Shown here: positions 1-8,099 of the stretch, piece by piece
Position numbering within the stretch: position 1 is the stretch's first letter
Layout: the number at the start of each line of letters is the position of its first letter
NCBI GenBank assembly: GCA_900317165.1
Contig: ONFU01000012.1
Location: 1 to 42,923 of the forward strand
Source of the DNA: an uncultured Erysipelotrichaceae bacterium
GTDB lineage: Bacteria > Bacillota_I > Bacilli_A > RFN20 > CAG-826
Direction of reading: 5' to 3'
DNA: 42,923 bases
Notes under the pieces: generated by a model
Seen by the model: the letters and a program-made list of their open reading frames with translations, nothing else
What the model was told of the DNA's origin: nothing
Databases searched by the model: none
Made by a program: the position numbers and the translations under genes

Positions 1-444
1 CGCTCCATTCCGAAGAAGGAATTCTACGACCCCTCCATTGCTTGCGCAGCCTTGGGCCTTGGGGTCGACGCCTTGAGCTACGATTTTAAGACTCGCGGGT
101 ATTTCTTCGAATCGATGGCGGGAAGGGATCTTTCCGTATACGCTTCTTCACTTGGAGGCACTCTATCTTATTACCGCGACCGTTATGGATTGGAATGCGA
201 TTTCGTCGTCCATCTCCCCGATGGGCGTTACGGGCTATTCGAATGCAAAACCGGAAGTAAGCACATCGAGGAAGGCGCCGCGCATCTAAATGAACTCGCA
301 AGGCTTATCCGGGAGCACAGGGAAAAGGAAAAGAGCGTTGTGCTAAGGGAACCCGAAGTCATGGTTATCATCACGGACGGCGAATTTGCATACCGTAGGG
401 AAGACGGAATCATTGTTTGCCCGCTCTCCTGTCTGAAGCCATAA
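1..444 (+). CDS. AAA ATPase, DUF4143 C-terminal part (5' end outside window)
   Basis: The reading frame is open from base 1 and ends at the stop at 442-444, so only the C-terminal part of the protein is present. The visible 147 residues match the nuclease-like DUF4143 domain that follows an ATPase domain in a large family of bacterial AAA proteins: a YDPS-A-AALG block, then FFES/RDL, then YYRD--GLE-D, then the E-K pair in LFECKTG, and a YRREDG--V-P--CLKP ending. These motifs (acidic residue, E-x-K) are those of a PD-(D/E)XK-like fold. The function of the family is poorly known; members are often found in accessory or defence regions. A second, complete but different family member lies at 14779-16203. 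The TTG at 52 is internal and not the start. The gene is followed by a clear terminator at 484-509. Confidence 0.85.
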   Translation, partial: RSIPKKEFYDPSIACAALGLGVDALSYDFKTRGYFFESMAGRDLSVYASSLGGTLSYYRDRYGLECDFVVHLPDGRYGLFECKTGSKHIEEGAAHLNELARLIREHREKEKSVVLREPEVMVIITDGEFAYRREDGIIVCPLSCLKP

Positions 445-483
445 GTCAGACACGGTTGTTTTTTGTAACCCAATGAAAAGTAA

Positions 484-509
484 AAGTCTCGATTTTGTCG
501 GGACTTTTT
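484..509 (+). terminator. Rho-independent terminator after the DUF4143 gene
   Basis: A 9-bp stem (AAGTCTCGA pairing with TCGGGACTT, one G-U pair) with a 5-base loop is followed by a short T run. It lies 40 bases after the stop of the upstream plus-strand gene. Confidence 0.75.
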
Positions 510-537
510 GCTTCGATTGAGCGCGATGCGGGTCGCC

Positions 538-1077
538 TTACAAATCCGAATCGCCTAACATTTTTTGGATTCGCGTCGATAGTTCATCCAAATCCTTTGG
601 AACGTTATAGGCTTCATCCAGATAACGGTTCAAGAGGAACATTTTGTAGTCTTCTAGACTGAATGCCTTATTTGATTCGGAGTCCCCGTATTTGGAGACA
701 AGCCTGTCTAGCGGCATCGCCCTAGACAAAACTAGGGCCGGGACGGTTTCCTCCACCGCGGCTTTGACGATGCGGTCCATGGGATCCTTTTTTAGGTTGC
801 CGAGGCACCAGGCATGGGAGGGGCTTGTGAAATGGAAGTAGACGTTGAAATCAGAGGCGATGTTGAGGGTGATGTCCTTTTCGTTGTGGGGAAGGAAGCG
901 CTCCTTGCTGCCTTTAAGCGTCTGGCACCACTCCCTCTCGGCACGGATTCCCCCGTAATCCAGATAATAGGGAATCAGCTCTTCCGGGATGGCTTCTTTC
1001 TCGATGCGGATATCATAAAGCTTGGCGTTATTGCCGTCGCAACTCCCCTCGTGGACGAAGATCTCTTTTACCCCCAT
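538..1077 (-). CDS. Hypothetical protein, possible C-terminal part of a broken ORF6N gene
   Basis: About 179 residues from the ATG at 1077. I do not recognise the family. The protein looks genuine in composition: a charged first half with EELIPYYLDYGG and EREWCQTLKG, then ASDFNVYFHF, and a helical end with SLEDYKMFLLNRYLDEAYNVP. There is no signal peptide and no membrane segment. Its 5' end overlaps the 3' end of the ORF6N reading frame in another frame, and the ATG has only a badly spaced GGAGG (2 bases before it). Two readings fit: an overlapping downstream gene, or the C-terminal domain of one ORF6N protein split by a frameshift near 1080. ORF6N proteins commonly carry variable C-terminal domains, which favours the second reading, but the expected residues after the WGG motif are not restored by a simple shift. 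Confidence 0.45.
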   Translation of the reverse strand: MGVKEIFVHEGSCDGNNAKLYDIRIEKEAIPEELIPYYLDYGGIRAEREWCQTLKGSKERFLPHNEKDITLNIASDFNVYFHFTSPSHAWCLGNLKKDPMDRIVKAAVEETVPALVLSRAMPLDRLVSKYGDSESNKAFSLEDYKMFLLNRYLDEAYNVPKDLDELSTRIQKMLGDSDL

Positions 1078-1501
1078 GGCCTCCCCACGAACTTGAGATC
1101 GCAAATTGCGACCTCGATAGGCTCATAACCTCCTCTTGCGCCAGCTGAAAACAAAAATCCTCGGGAAAGCGGTTTGGGTTTCGTTTCATCTGCTCGTTGA
1201 TTCGCCGAACGGGTATCTCAAAAAGGGCCGCGATGTCGCTGTCGAGCATCACCTGGACGCCGCGGATCGTGATTCTGGACGAAACGATATTTATAAGTCC
1301 ATAGGCACAACGCGGCTCGCGCGGCCAGTTATCCACGGCGAAGACGTAAGGGAGATATTTACGATCGCGTGTTCTTTCCGTAAAGGTAGCAATTTGCGAC
1401 CTTAAACAATCTCGTTCTTCTTTGGTAATCCGGAAGCAGAAGTCTACGGGGAAACGACCCTGGTTCCTTCTTCTTTGCTCGTTAAGTCTTTTAACATCCA
1501 T
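1028..1501 (-). pseudogene. ORF6N-domain (phage antirepressor-like) gene, truncated tandem copies
   Basis: The 157-residue reading contains ORF6N-type sequence twice. The first copy starts in mid-domain at MDVKRLNEQ and runs through RFPVDFCF, LRSQIAT and KYLPYVF. The second is nearly complete: ITIRGVQVMLDSDIAALFEI, RINEQMKRN, RFPEDFCFQL, then a broken LSRSQFAIS-SWGG. ORF6N is a DNA-binding domain found in phage antirepressors and mobile-element regulators. The first copy lacks its N-terminal strand and helix, there is no Shine-Dalgarno site before the ATG, and the second copy runs out of frame after WGG, so I read this as a remnant produced by recombination between ORF6N genes. The repeated stretch around TCGCAATTTGCGA occurs in both copies. 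Confidence 0.65.
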
Positions 1502-1839
1502 CTGAATTCATTAATTCATTATTTATTCGTTAGAAAAAGCTGTTTTTCATTAACAATGTCTAATAAATGGCTGCAGAGGCGCATGGAAATACAGAAATAA
1601 TGCTCCAACTTTTTTCCATCGAAATCCGTACGGTAATCATGCGGGGAACTGTACTCTTTTGAAAGAAAACGCCGAATACATCGACGTTTCCAATACTCGT
1701 GGAGCGCGATGCGGGGAGTATAACAGCTTCCCGATTAAACATTGATGTTGTCTAGCAAATCCTGTTTTTAAACAGTTTTGTCTAGTTTTCTTAGGGTATA
1801 AACCCTGGTGATGTAAGCCAAACGTAAGCCAGCCTATGG
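1502..1839. other. Non-coding spacer with GCGCGATGCGGG repeat
   Basis: I see no convincing gene here. The stretch holds one copy of the recurrent 12-mer GCGCGATGCGGG (1704-1715) and an AT-rich part around 1750-1790 with TTGTCTAG occurring twice and a small CTGTTT/AAACAG dyad. Confidence 0.4.
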
Positions 1840-2153
1840 TTGAAAGCGTCCTTTGAAACGCTGAACGCCCTCATTCTCCAAAGGAACTGGCTAATTGAGA
1901 AAGCATCTACGAAGAAGAACTCAAAGGTGAAAACCGGGCCGAATATGGCGCCAGAGTCATCGCCGATTTGTCCAAATCCCTGACTCTCGAGTTTGGGAAG
2001 GGCTTTGGAAAAACAAACCTCTATCAGTTTTATTCCTTCTATAAGTCTTATCCAAACATTTTCCAGACGTCCGGAAAATCCTCGGTAATCATTGATTGCC
2101 TGCTGTTTTCTGGCTGGTTATCGGTTTGCGCGAATTATCGCTTGATGTGGTAA
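1840..2153 (+). pseudogene. DUF1016 N-terminal domain (YhcG/PDDEXK-type) gene remnant
   Basis: Translating across frames gives a DUF1016 N-terminal domain: SFETLNALILQRNWLIEK in one frame, then from about 1905 in the next frame IYEEELKGENRAEYG, ARVIADLSKSLTLEFGKGF, TNLYQFYSFYKSYPNIFQT-SGKS. The family consensus (NWLIGKRIYEEE-G--RAEYG, LS--LT-EFGKGFS--NL--M--FY--YP) is plain. One base has been lost or gained near 1900, a second frame change follows about 2080, and the C-terminal nuclease domain is absent. DUF1016 proteins are PD-(D/E)XK nucleases often found with type I restriction or other defence genes. The remnant runs convergently into the Schlafen gene, ending at its 3' end. Confidence 0.7.
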
Positions 2154-3478
2154 CCGCCGGATTTACGTGATCCAACGAGCTCTATGTGGTTTTTCAGATT
2201 GCGCTGGATTTCGTTCCGCACCTTGTCGATCGTGATCCCCTCGATGGCCGTAGACAGCTCTTCGAGGATGTCCTTCGCCTTGATTCCGGGCCTTTTGGCA
2301 ACGACGCGGAGTATGGCCAATCCAAGATCGCTGATATCCTCTCTTATTTCGTCATTTATTTCGTCATTTATTTCGTCATCCCCCGCCTTCTTTTTGGCAT
2401 TGAGGTTCGGCAGGCGAACGAAGAAGAAGTTCTCGGACGATTCGAAGACGGGCTTTTCCTCGGAAGATGCATATGCTCCTCTGATTCTGGGAATGCCCGT
2501 TCCGAAGTTCTCGATATAGCCTAGCTTATAGAAAACATTCACCAAGCGAGGGTTCCTATAGGTCTGAACGCCCATTAAGACATCATCCAGTGTGGCGTCG
2601 AACACGCCGCCTGGATTCGTGATTCTGCATTCAGATGGGAAAAACTCGATCTTTATGTTGGAACGGATGAAGAAGTTGGCATGACAAAAAGCATTCAGAA
2701 CCGCCTCGCGTAACGAAGAGCCGGGGTAAGACGCCGTCTCTTTGCGGATAAAGGTTTTTCCATCGATGACCGCGGAAACGTCATTGAGCCTGTCGCATTG
2801 CTCCCGTACGTCGCGGAGAACCCGAAGCAAAGACCCGCCGAAGACCTTCTTGACCTTGAAGTCCATCGCCTCGTCGTATTCGGCCACTTTGACCTGAATC
2901 GGCGATTGGTCGGAGAGAATGAGGGCCAGGTTCGTGTAAACGCCGTCGGTCCTCCGCATTCCAAGGGAAACCATTTCGCGATCGCCGAAAGGAAGGCCGT
3001 TATCCTCCATCTCCTCCTTGAAAAAACGGAAAGAGAGTTCCTGCGTATCGGACTCGTCGTCCTCGAACGAATACTTCGCGGATGAGAGGATCATTCCAAG
3101 AATCTCGCTTTCGCTCGCCTTTCGGGTGCTTCTACCATAGCGGATGTAAACGCCCGAAGGTTTCGGCCCCTTCTCCTTCAGATAATATGGCTTATTCGTC
3201 CCTTCCCGCACTTTTATTACCAAAACGCCGTCATCGTTGTAGTCATGGTCAATAAGGCGAACGGGGGAGGGGAAAAACGCTTCTTGGATCCAATTACCGA
3301 GTTTCGAGTCGATGCCATCCCTAGTTGATGGCTCGATTGGACATACGGAACCGCCGTTATCGACGCCGATGTAGATCGTCCCACCGTGAGAGTTCAAAAA
3401 AGCCAATAGTTCATGTTTCACATCGTCAACGAGCTCCGATTTGAGCTCGACGTTTGGTGATTCTTCGTATTTCGTCAT
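2135..3478 (-). CDS. Schlafen AlbA_2 domain ATP-binding transcriptional regulator-like protein
   Basis: A 447-residue protein. Residues 1-110 match the Schlafen AlbA_2 domain (ELKSE, LLAFLNSHGGTIYIGVDN, GVYIRYG-ST-KAS). The middle and later parts match the RecG-like HATPase_c_4 domain (REAVLNAFCHANF, ITNPGG, YRNPRLVNVFYKLGYIENFGTGIPRI). The C-terminus looks like a winged helix. The family includes predicted regulators and defence-associated proteins; the exact role is unknown. A run N-D-E-I repeated at about residues 367-378 is encoded by three perfect 12-bp units (2344-2379), and the same 12-bp unit sits at the start codon. The ATG at 3476-3478 directly follows a tiny upstream reading M-T-K-stop made from the same unit. 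The gene is intact although it stands between two DUF1016 wrecks. Confidence 0.85.
   Translation of the reverse strand: MTKYEESPNVELKSELVDDVKHELLAFLNSHGGTIYIGVDNGGSVCPIEPSTRDGIDSKLGNWIQEAFFPSPVRLIDHDYNDDGVLVIKVREGTNKPYYLKEKGPKPSGVYIRYGRSTRKASESEILGMILSSAKYSFEDDESDTQELSFRFFKEEMEDNGLPFGDREMVSLGMRRTDGVYTNLALILSDQSPIQVKVAEYDEAMDFKVKKVFGGSLLRVLRDVREQCDRLNDVSAVIDGKTFIRKETASYPGSSLREAVLNAFCHANFFIRSNIKIEFFPSECRITNPGGVFDATLDDVLMGVQTYRNPRLVNVFYKLGYIENFGTGIPRIRGAYASSEEKPVFESSENFFFVRLPNLNAKKKAGDDEINDEINDEIREDISDLGLAILRVVAKRPGIKAKDILEELSTAIEGITIDKVRNEIQRNLKNHIELVGSRKSGGYHIKR
2344..2379. repeat. Three perfect tandem copies of TTATTTCGTCAT inside the Schlafen gene
   Basis: The 12-bp unit TTATTTCGTCAT occurs at 2344-2355, 2356-2367 and 2368-2379. 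On the coding strand it adds four residues per copy (N-D-E-I). The same unit occurs at the gene's 5' end. Confidence 0.9.
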
Positions 3479-3526
3479 TTATTTCGTCATCCTTTACAAA
3501 GATAATACCTTATTTGACGAAATAAA
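3467..3526. promoter_or_regulatory. 12-bp direct and inverted repeats at the start of the Schlafen gene
   Basis: The unit TTATTTCGTCAT is present at 3479-3490 and with one mismatch at 3467-3478, which contains the start codon. A 12-bp perfect inverted partner of TTTATTTCGTCA (3478-3489) lies at 3515-3526 as TGACGAAATAAA. The arrangement around the start codon fits an operator or a translational control site; autoregulation is an inference. Confidence 0.55.
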
Positions 3527-3860
3527 ACAAGATTCCGTCCACGCCTGTCCAAAAATAGAGATTGAGCCGCGGAGCAGTTTGTTTGCCGTGTTGGCGATAT
3601 TGATGGAGCGCGACACTTGCAGTTTAAGAATACTTCTCGTCTACCAATTCTATTCATCGTTGAAAAGGTGGTAGCAGGGCGGTAAGGAAAATAAAGAAAA
3701 TCAACCTAAAAGTTAGATGTCATCGAGATAATTCATAAAAATGAAAGCGCGATGCGGGTACAAGGTCAAGCCAAAATATGCGTTGAGCGAATACTCAATC
3801 GCCCGTTTCTCTCAAAGCATGTTGGTTCCCTCTCGGCATCGGGTGTCGTCTTGGGTTTCG
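3527..3860. other. Non-coding spacer with GCGCGATGCGGG repeat
   Basis: No supported gene. It holds a GCGCGATGCGGG copy at 3747-3758 and a related GGAGCGCGA at 3605-3613. A minus-strand stretch around 3540-3620 reads as plausible protein (INIANTANKLLRG) and may be another gene fragment, but I cannot name it. Confidence 0.35.
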
Positions 3861-4140
3861 TCAATTTGAATCGCGTTTATCCCCGTTGGCAGCAAGCAGA
3901 TATATCGCCTTTTGGCGGTCGATCTCGCGCAAAAGCTCCTCCCTGTCCGGGAGATATGTCTTGTATTTCGCCCTCAACTTGGGGGCGAATTGGAAAATCA
4001 GGAAACAATTCATAGTACCTGCGCATGTACCTTAAATTACTCACGGAAAACCCCTTTGAATCTGGAAACGCTTCCTTCAAATCTTTGGAAAGCGCTTCAG
4101 AAAAATCGTCCCGATTTGAGTGGTAATATAGTGGTAGCCG
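3861..4140 (-). pseudogene. Second DUF1016 gene remnant, N-terminal domain joined to C-terminal tail
   Basis: Reading downward from about 4110, the frame gives SEALSKDLKEAFPDSKGFS, then NLRYMRRYYELFPDFP, a clear DUF1016 N-terminal block. Near 3990 the frame changes and continues as FAPKLRAKYKTYLPDREELL, REIDRQKAIYLLAANG, then a stop at 3861. A PKL-KYK-YLP--EELL-EI tail is what ends several DUF1016 proteins. The catalytic PD-(D/E)XK middle is missing, so this is an internal-deletion derivative with a frameshift, not a working nuclease. It belongs to a different subgroup (LK-AFPD-KGFS--NL-YMR) from the remnant at 1840-2153. Confidence 0.7.
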
Positions 4141-4221
4141 TTTTCGGATTTATTCGATGCCGTCTACGCTTTTTGACACTCTGGTTCGCGATGCGGAAAT
4201 TGTTCCAGGTGTTCACCTCGC

Positions 4222-4264
4222 TTGGCGAACCGCCGCTTAATCCTTTAAGACGGAGGTTCGCCAA
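4222..4264. repeat. Long imperfect inverted repeat (hairpin)
   Basis: TTGGCGAACC (4222-4231) pairs perfectly with GGTTCGCCAA (4255-4264). Inside it, CCGCTTAA and TTAAGACGG pair with a single bulge, giving about 18 paired bases with a 4-base loop. There is no T tail. It lies in gene-free DNA and could be a transposable-element relic or an RNA structure. Confidence 0.6.
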
Positions 4265-4484
4265 AAGGATGTTCGACATCAAATTCAGGGTGACGTGGTT
4301 CCTGAATTTATTTAATGAGGCGTTATAGATAATCATAATTTGTTATATTTATCCGCTTTTCCCTTAGCTTTATCGATGGGGTTAATACATTTTTGTAAAA
4401 GGACTTTAGCGATAACGAATGGGACTGCCCGTGGTTTTTTAAGTTCTAAAGGATTGCAATTAATATGAAAAAAGACTCTGATTA
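4265..4484. other. AT-rich gene-free spacer
   Basis: No gene seen between the hairpin and the malic enzyme terminator. The stretch is AT-rich with no clear repeat. Stretches of protein-like sequence on the minus strand (4097-4336) have no recognisable family. Confidence 0.3.
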
Positions 4485-4515
4485 CAAGAAAACCCCGGGT
4501 CACTCCCGGGGTTTT
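4485..4515 (-). terminator. Terminator of the malic enzyme gene
   Basis: A 9-bp GC-rich stem (AACCCCGGG/CCCGGGGTT, 4491-4499 and 4505-4513) is followed on the minus strand by TTCTTG. It lies just downstream of the minus-strand stop at 4528. Confidence 0.8.
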
Positions 4516-4527
4516 CCAACCATGGCC

Positions 4528-5700
4528 TTATAGCTTGGCTACGCCTGTTTCACGCGCGGTCTTCGCTACTTCCCTTGCCACGGTTTCGTGGGCTTTACGG
4601 TCATAGGCATAGGGCAGGATGTAGTCGACACTCAGCTCTTCAGGGCTGACACATCCCGCGATGCCTCGACTCGCAGCTTTCATCATTTCATCGTTGACGG
4701 TGGAGGCCCTAACATCAAGTGCCCCTCTAAATAATCCTGGGAAAACCAAGACGTTATTGATTTGGTTAGGATATTGGCTAGAGCCGGTTCCTACGATATA
4801 GGCCCCTGCTTCCTTAGCTTCCTCTGGGGTAATCTCAGGGATAGGGTTCGCGCAGGGGAAGAGGATGCTTCTTTCCGCCATCGAGGCGACCATCTCCTTG
4901 GTGACGCATTTTCCGACGGAGACCCCGATAAAGACATCCGCGCCTTTCATCGCGTCTTTCAATAAGCCCTTCATATGGGTCCTATTGGTAAGCTTAGCAA
5001 GTTCAGCTTGGGCGGGGTTAAGCTGCGGATCGCCTTCACAAAGGATCCCGAACCTATCGCAGGAGATGAGGTCCTTCACACCGAAAGAAAGAAGGAATTT
5101 CGCGATCGCGATACCCGCGGCTCCCGCGCCATTGACGACCACGCGGATCTTGCCGATATCCTTTTTAGCGAGTTTTAAGGCGTTAAGCAAGGCCGCGGCG
5201 ATAACAATCGCGGTGCCATGCTGATCATCATGGAAGACAGGGATATCTAATTCTTGTTTAAGGCGCGTCTCTATCTCAAAGCATCGAGGCGCGGAGATAT
5301 CCTCGAGGTTGATGCCCCCAAAGCTTCCTGAGAGAAGCTTGATGGTCTTGATGATATCCTCGGTATCCTTGCTCTTGATGCATAAAGGATAGGCATCGAC
5401 ATCGCCATAGGCTTTGAACAATGCGCATTTGCCTTCCATTACGGGCATCCCGGCTTCTGGCCCGATATCGCCTAGTCCTAAAATAGCCGTGCCATCCGTG
5501 ATGACTGGGACGGTGTTCCATCTCCTAGTAAGTTCAAAGCTCTTGTTGACGTCTTTCGATATCTCCAAACAGGGGGTTGCGACGCCTGGGGTATAGGCAA
5601 GCATCAAATCTTCCCTTGAGCCAACCGGAACGCGGCATTTGGTTTCGATCTTGCCTTTCCACTCGGCGTGTTTTTGTAATGATTCTTTTCCAATATCCAT
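4528..5700 (-). CDS. Malic enzyme (malate dehydrogenase, decarboxylating)
   Basis: The 390-residue protein oxidatively decarboxylates malate to pyruvate and CO2 using NAD or NADP, in the cytoplasm. It has the short bacterial form. The N-terminal catalytic domain shows the Tyr motif [10 protein letters not shown], the [16 protein letters not shown] block, the lysine in MEGKCALFK, the metal-binding acidic run [15 protein letters not shown] and the HDDQHGTA block. The NAD domain follows with [16 protein letters not shown] and then [13 protein letters not shown]. The start is supported by AAGGAG seven bases before the ATG. The gene is 31 bases after the hydrolase gene on the same strand and probably ends that operon. 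Cofactor choice cannot be told from the sequence alone. Confidence 0.95.
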   Translation of the reverse strand: MDIGKESLQKHAEWKGKIETKCRVPVGSREDLMLAYTPGVATPCLEISKDVNKSFELTRRWNTVPVITDGTAILGLGDIGPEAGMPVMEGKCALFKAYGDVDAYPLCIKSKDTEDIIKTIKLLSGSFGGINLEDISAPRCFEIETRLKQELDIPVFHDDQHGTAIVIAAALLNALKLAKKDIGKIRVVVNGAGAAGIAIAKFLLSFGVKDLISCDRFGILCEGDPQLNPAQAELAKLTNRTHMKGLLKDAMKGADVFIGVSVGKCVTKEMVASMAERSILFPCANPIPEITPEEAKEAGAYIVGTGSSQYPNQINNVLVFPGLFRGALDVRASTVNDEMMKAASRGIAGCVSPEELSVDYILPYAYDRKAHETVAREVAKTARETGVAKL

Positions 5701-5731
5701 GGATTTACTCCTTTATATACATATATGTTTA

Positions 5732-8083
5732 TTAAGCGACCGGGATGAAGCTGATGGTCGCGGATAACGACATCATCACGAAGACCATGCAGCTAACGAG
5801 GGCCCCAAGATAGACGCGGTTGGTCCATCTATAGAAGATGCGGTTAACAATTGGCAAGAGGGCCATCATCGGGGTAAGGGCGAAGACCATGTTGACATAG
5901 AGCCAAATCTCTTGCTTATCCTCTCCGAAATAGCCATAGAACGGGGTGCCCGTTTTGAAGAAGGCCACATAATTGATGATGAGGATGAAGACAAGGGCCA
6001 AGCAGTTGCTAAGTGACCCGACTAGATACACCTTCCATTCGCTCCAGCCTTCCTGCCCAAGCGAGCAATTGACCTTGATGGAATTGGAGATATAGAAGAG
6101 GAAGATGATTGGGAAATATTCAAGCCAAGTGACGAAGAACCTTAAGGATAAGGGGGATGCGCTGATGAGGGTGAAGCGGAAATCCTGATGGAATAAGAAG
6201 TAACTTAAGCCGATTAATCCATAGAAGATAAGGAAGAGGATAACGGCTAGCCCTAGGGTTACCAAGATACCCTTCCAAGACAACTTGAGGGCGAGGAACT
6301 TCGACCAATCGTAGACGGGGTCCCTGCCTTCTTTCTTGGCCACTACTCTTTCAACAAGGTTCTCAACGAGCTGGACCCCAAAGAAGAGGATAAGGCCGAT
6401 GACCCCATTGAAGGCGGCCCATAATAAGACCGCGTTGAACATCCTCGCGGGGAAGACTCCGGTGAAGATGTTGTTGGCGGCATCTGGGAACATCTTCATC
6501 GATAGATACGCTAAGGGAATATAGTCTAGACACGCTAAGACGAAGGAGAAGACGGTCGTGAACCAGAATATCGATTTGCCCTTGAAGCTAAAGCGGGATG
6601 GGATCGCACTCGGCTTTTTGGGCTCAACATGCTTCTCCACTTCATCCTCGTAGCAATATTCGCCATTGCTTGCTTCGACGATCTTCTTGCCTTTAGCAAG
6701 GCGGAGGATCGGTAATTCGATAAGAAGTCCGGCGATCGCGCAGAGGAAGGTCATCCCGGCGACAAGAGCGATGCCATTGCTGCCTTCTTTCAAAATCCAG
6801 GTATGGGAGGAATCAGGCAAAGTCGTGCTTAAGTTAAAGCATTCACGGAAGAAGGCGATGGAATTGGTGATCGATAGGCCATCATACATCTCAAAGCAAT
6901 GGTTGGTCTTCTCGCGGTGGAGGATGCGGTAGGTCCCATCTTCCATCGAGCCATAAGGGGTATCGTATTCGACGGCCCTATCTAAAGTCGCCCCGTTGAC
7001 TTCGTTGATGAAACGGGAATTGATGACTTCAAGGGAGGTCGAATCACTTTGATAGCGGAAGGCCCCTTCATCATAATAAGCGTAAGCGTTAGCGGCATTG
7101 CATCTAATTTCCTTATATTTGGCGGCCGCGGTGACCTTTATATAGCCAGAGATATAAAGGGCTTTGATCTTGGAGGCAGCGAAATTGGCCCCAGCGAATT
7201 CACTAGCGACGGTCACGGCATTGCCGCCACCGGCGGAATGGCCCATGACGCCGAAGCGGTTGCGGTCAAGGTTAGGGAAGGCATCGACGTTATTGTAGAC
7301 ATAATCGACGAGATATACCGCCCCATTGGCCTGGGCCGCATAGGAAAGCTGGTCGCCGTTTTCGTCATATCCCGCATTGGTGGAGCCACCCTGTGACCCT
7401 GGGTCGATCACGAAGACGGCGCAGCCACGCTTCGATAATTCGATCGCGTATTGGCTCATCGTGGCTTTGGTCCTGGTGAATCCCGGGATTACGAAGATCG
7501 TGGAGACCTTGTTTTCAGGGGAAGCGAATTTGGGCTGATAGAAGGTAACGGCATAGGAAACATCATCGTTATTGATGCGCCTAGAGGCGAGGTTATAATC
7601 CTCGGTCATCTTCTTGGTAAGGCGGAAATCGGTGACGCTGACGGCAAAACCGGTGGTCTCAAATAAGGAGCCGGTGAAGGCGGAGATCCCGATTAAGCCT
7701 AAAGATACGACTGATACGATGAAGCGAGCAGATTTATACCATGGACGCTTCTTCGCTTCCTTCTTCTCTTTTTCTTTGAAATCGGTTATCCCTTCATCGG
7801 GAAGGCGATAAGCGAGGAGGCAGAGGATTAAGGGGATAAGGGTTACCACGCTAGCGAATAAAGCGACAAAGAATTCGATGCGCTTCTTCTTTTCGTCAAG
7901 GGGGAAGCGCCTAATCAAACTGGAGATCCCTAAACTAGAGAAAAGGGCGATAAGAGCAAGGATCGCGAATAGCCAATAGAGGTTATCCCTTAAGGCAAAG
8001 GCATAGGCGGCAAAGAAGGTATAGATCCCAGCACCTGCTAGACCAACGATCTCGGCGGCGCGTAACAAATAACGTTTCTTCAT
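5732..8083 (-). CDS. Polytopic membrane protein with external alpha/beta hydrolase domain
   Basis: A 783-residue protein with three parts. Residues 1-150 contain three or four membrane segments (around 10-32, 36-56, 70-92 and 121-141). Residues about 150-420 form an alpha/beta hydrolase domain with TIFVIPGFT, VFVIDPGSQGGST and the nucleophile elbow GHSAGGG (Ser283); a HCFEMYD motif near 400 may carry the catalytic His. Residues about 440-783 hold seven or so further membrane segments. The hydrolase domain probably faces outside, but topology was not computed. The substrate is unknown; an ester or a surface lipid is possible. The start is backed by AAAGGAG before the ATG at 8083. It follows the lipoprotein gene by 16 bases, so the two are probably co-transcribed and may act on the same surface substrate. 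Confidence 0.8.
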   Translation of the reverse strand: MKKRYLLRAAEIVGLAGAGIYTFFAAYAFALRDNLYWLFAILALIALFSSLGISSLIRRFPLDEKKKRIEFFVALFASVVTLIPLILCLLAYRLPDEGITDFKEKEKKEAKKRPWYKSARFIVSVVSLGLIGISAFTGSLFETTGFAVSVTDFRLTKKMTEDYNLASRRINNDDVSYAVTFYQPKFASPENKVSTIFVIPGFTRTKATMSQYAIELSKRGCAVFVIDPGSQGGSTNAGYDENGDQLSYAAQANGAVYLVDYVYNNVDAFPNLDRNRFGVMGHSAGGGNAVTVASEFAGANFAASKIKALYISGYIKVTAAAKYKEIRCNAANAYAYYDEGAFRYQSDSTSLEVINSRFINEVNGATLDRAVEYDTPYGSMEDGTYRILHREKTNHCFEMYDGLSITNSIAFFRECFNLSTTLPDSSHTWILKEGSNGIALVAGMTFLCAIAGLLIELPILRLAKGKKIVEASNGEYCYEDEVEKHVEPKKPSAIPSRFSFKGKSIFWFTTVFSFVLACLDYIPLAYLSMKMFPDAANNIFTGVFPARMFNAVLLWAAFNGVIGLILFFGVQLVENLVERVVAKKEGRDPVYDWSKFLALKLSWKGILVTLGLAVILFLIFYGLIGLSYFLFHQDFRFTLISASPLSLRFFVTWLEYFPIIFLFYISNSIKVNCSLGQEGWSEWKVYLVGSLSNCLALVFILIINYVAFFKTGTPFYGYFGEDKQEIWLYVNMVFALTPMMALLPIVNRIFYRWTNRVYLGALVSCMVFVMMSLSATISFIPVA

Positions 8084-8099
8084 GTCTATTCTCCTTTCC

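Noticed and set aside
1560..1742. Minus-strand 60-residue frame in the spacer
   Set aside because: No ribosome-binding site and no recognisable family; it overlaps the GCGCGATGCGGG repeat.
3752..4015. Plus-strand 87-residue frame
   Set aside because: It is antisense to the DUF1016 remnant, which explains the region better.
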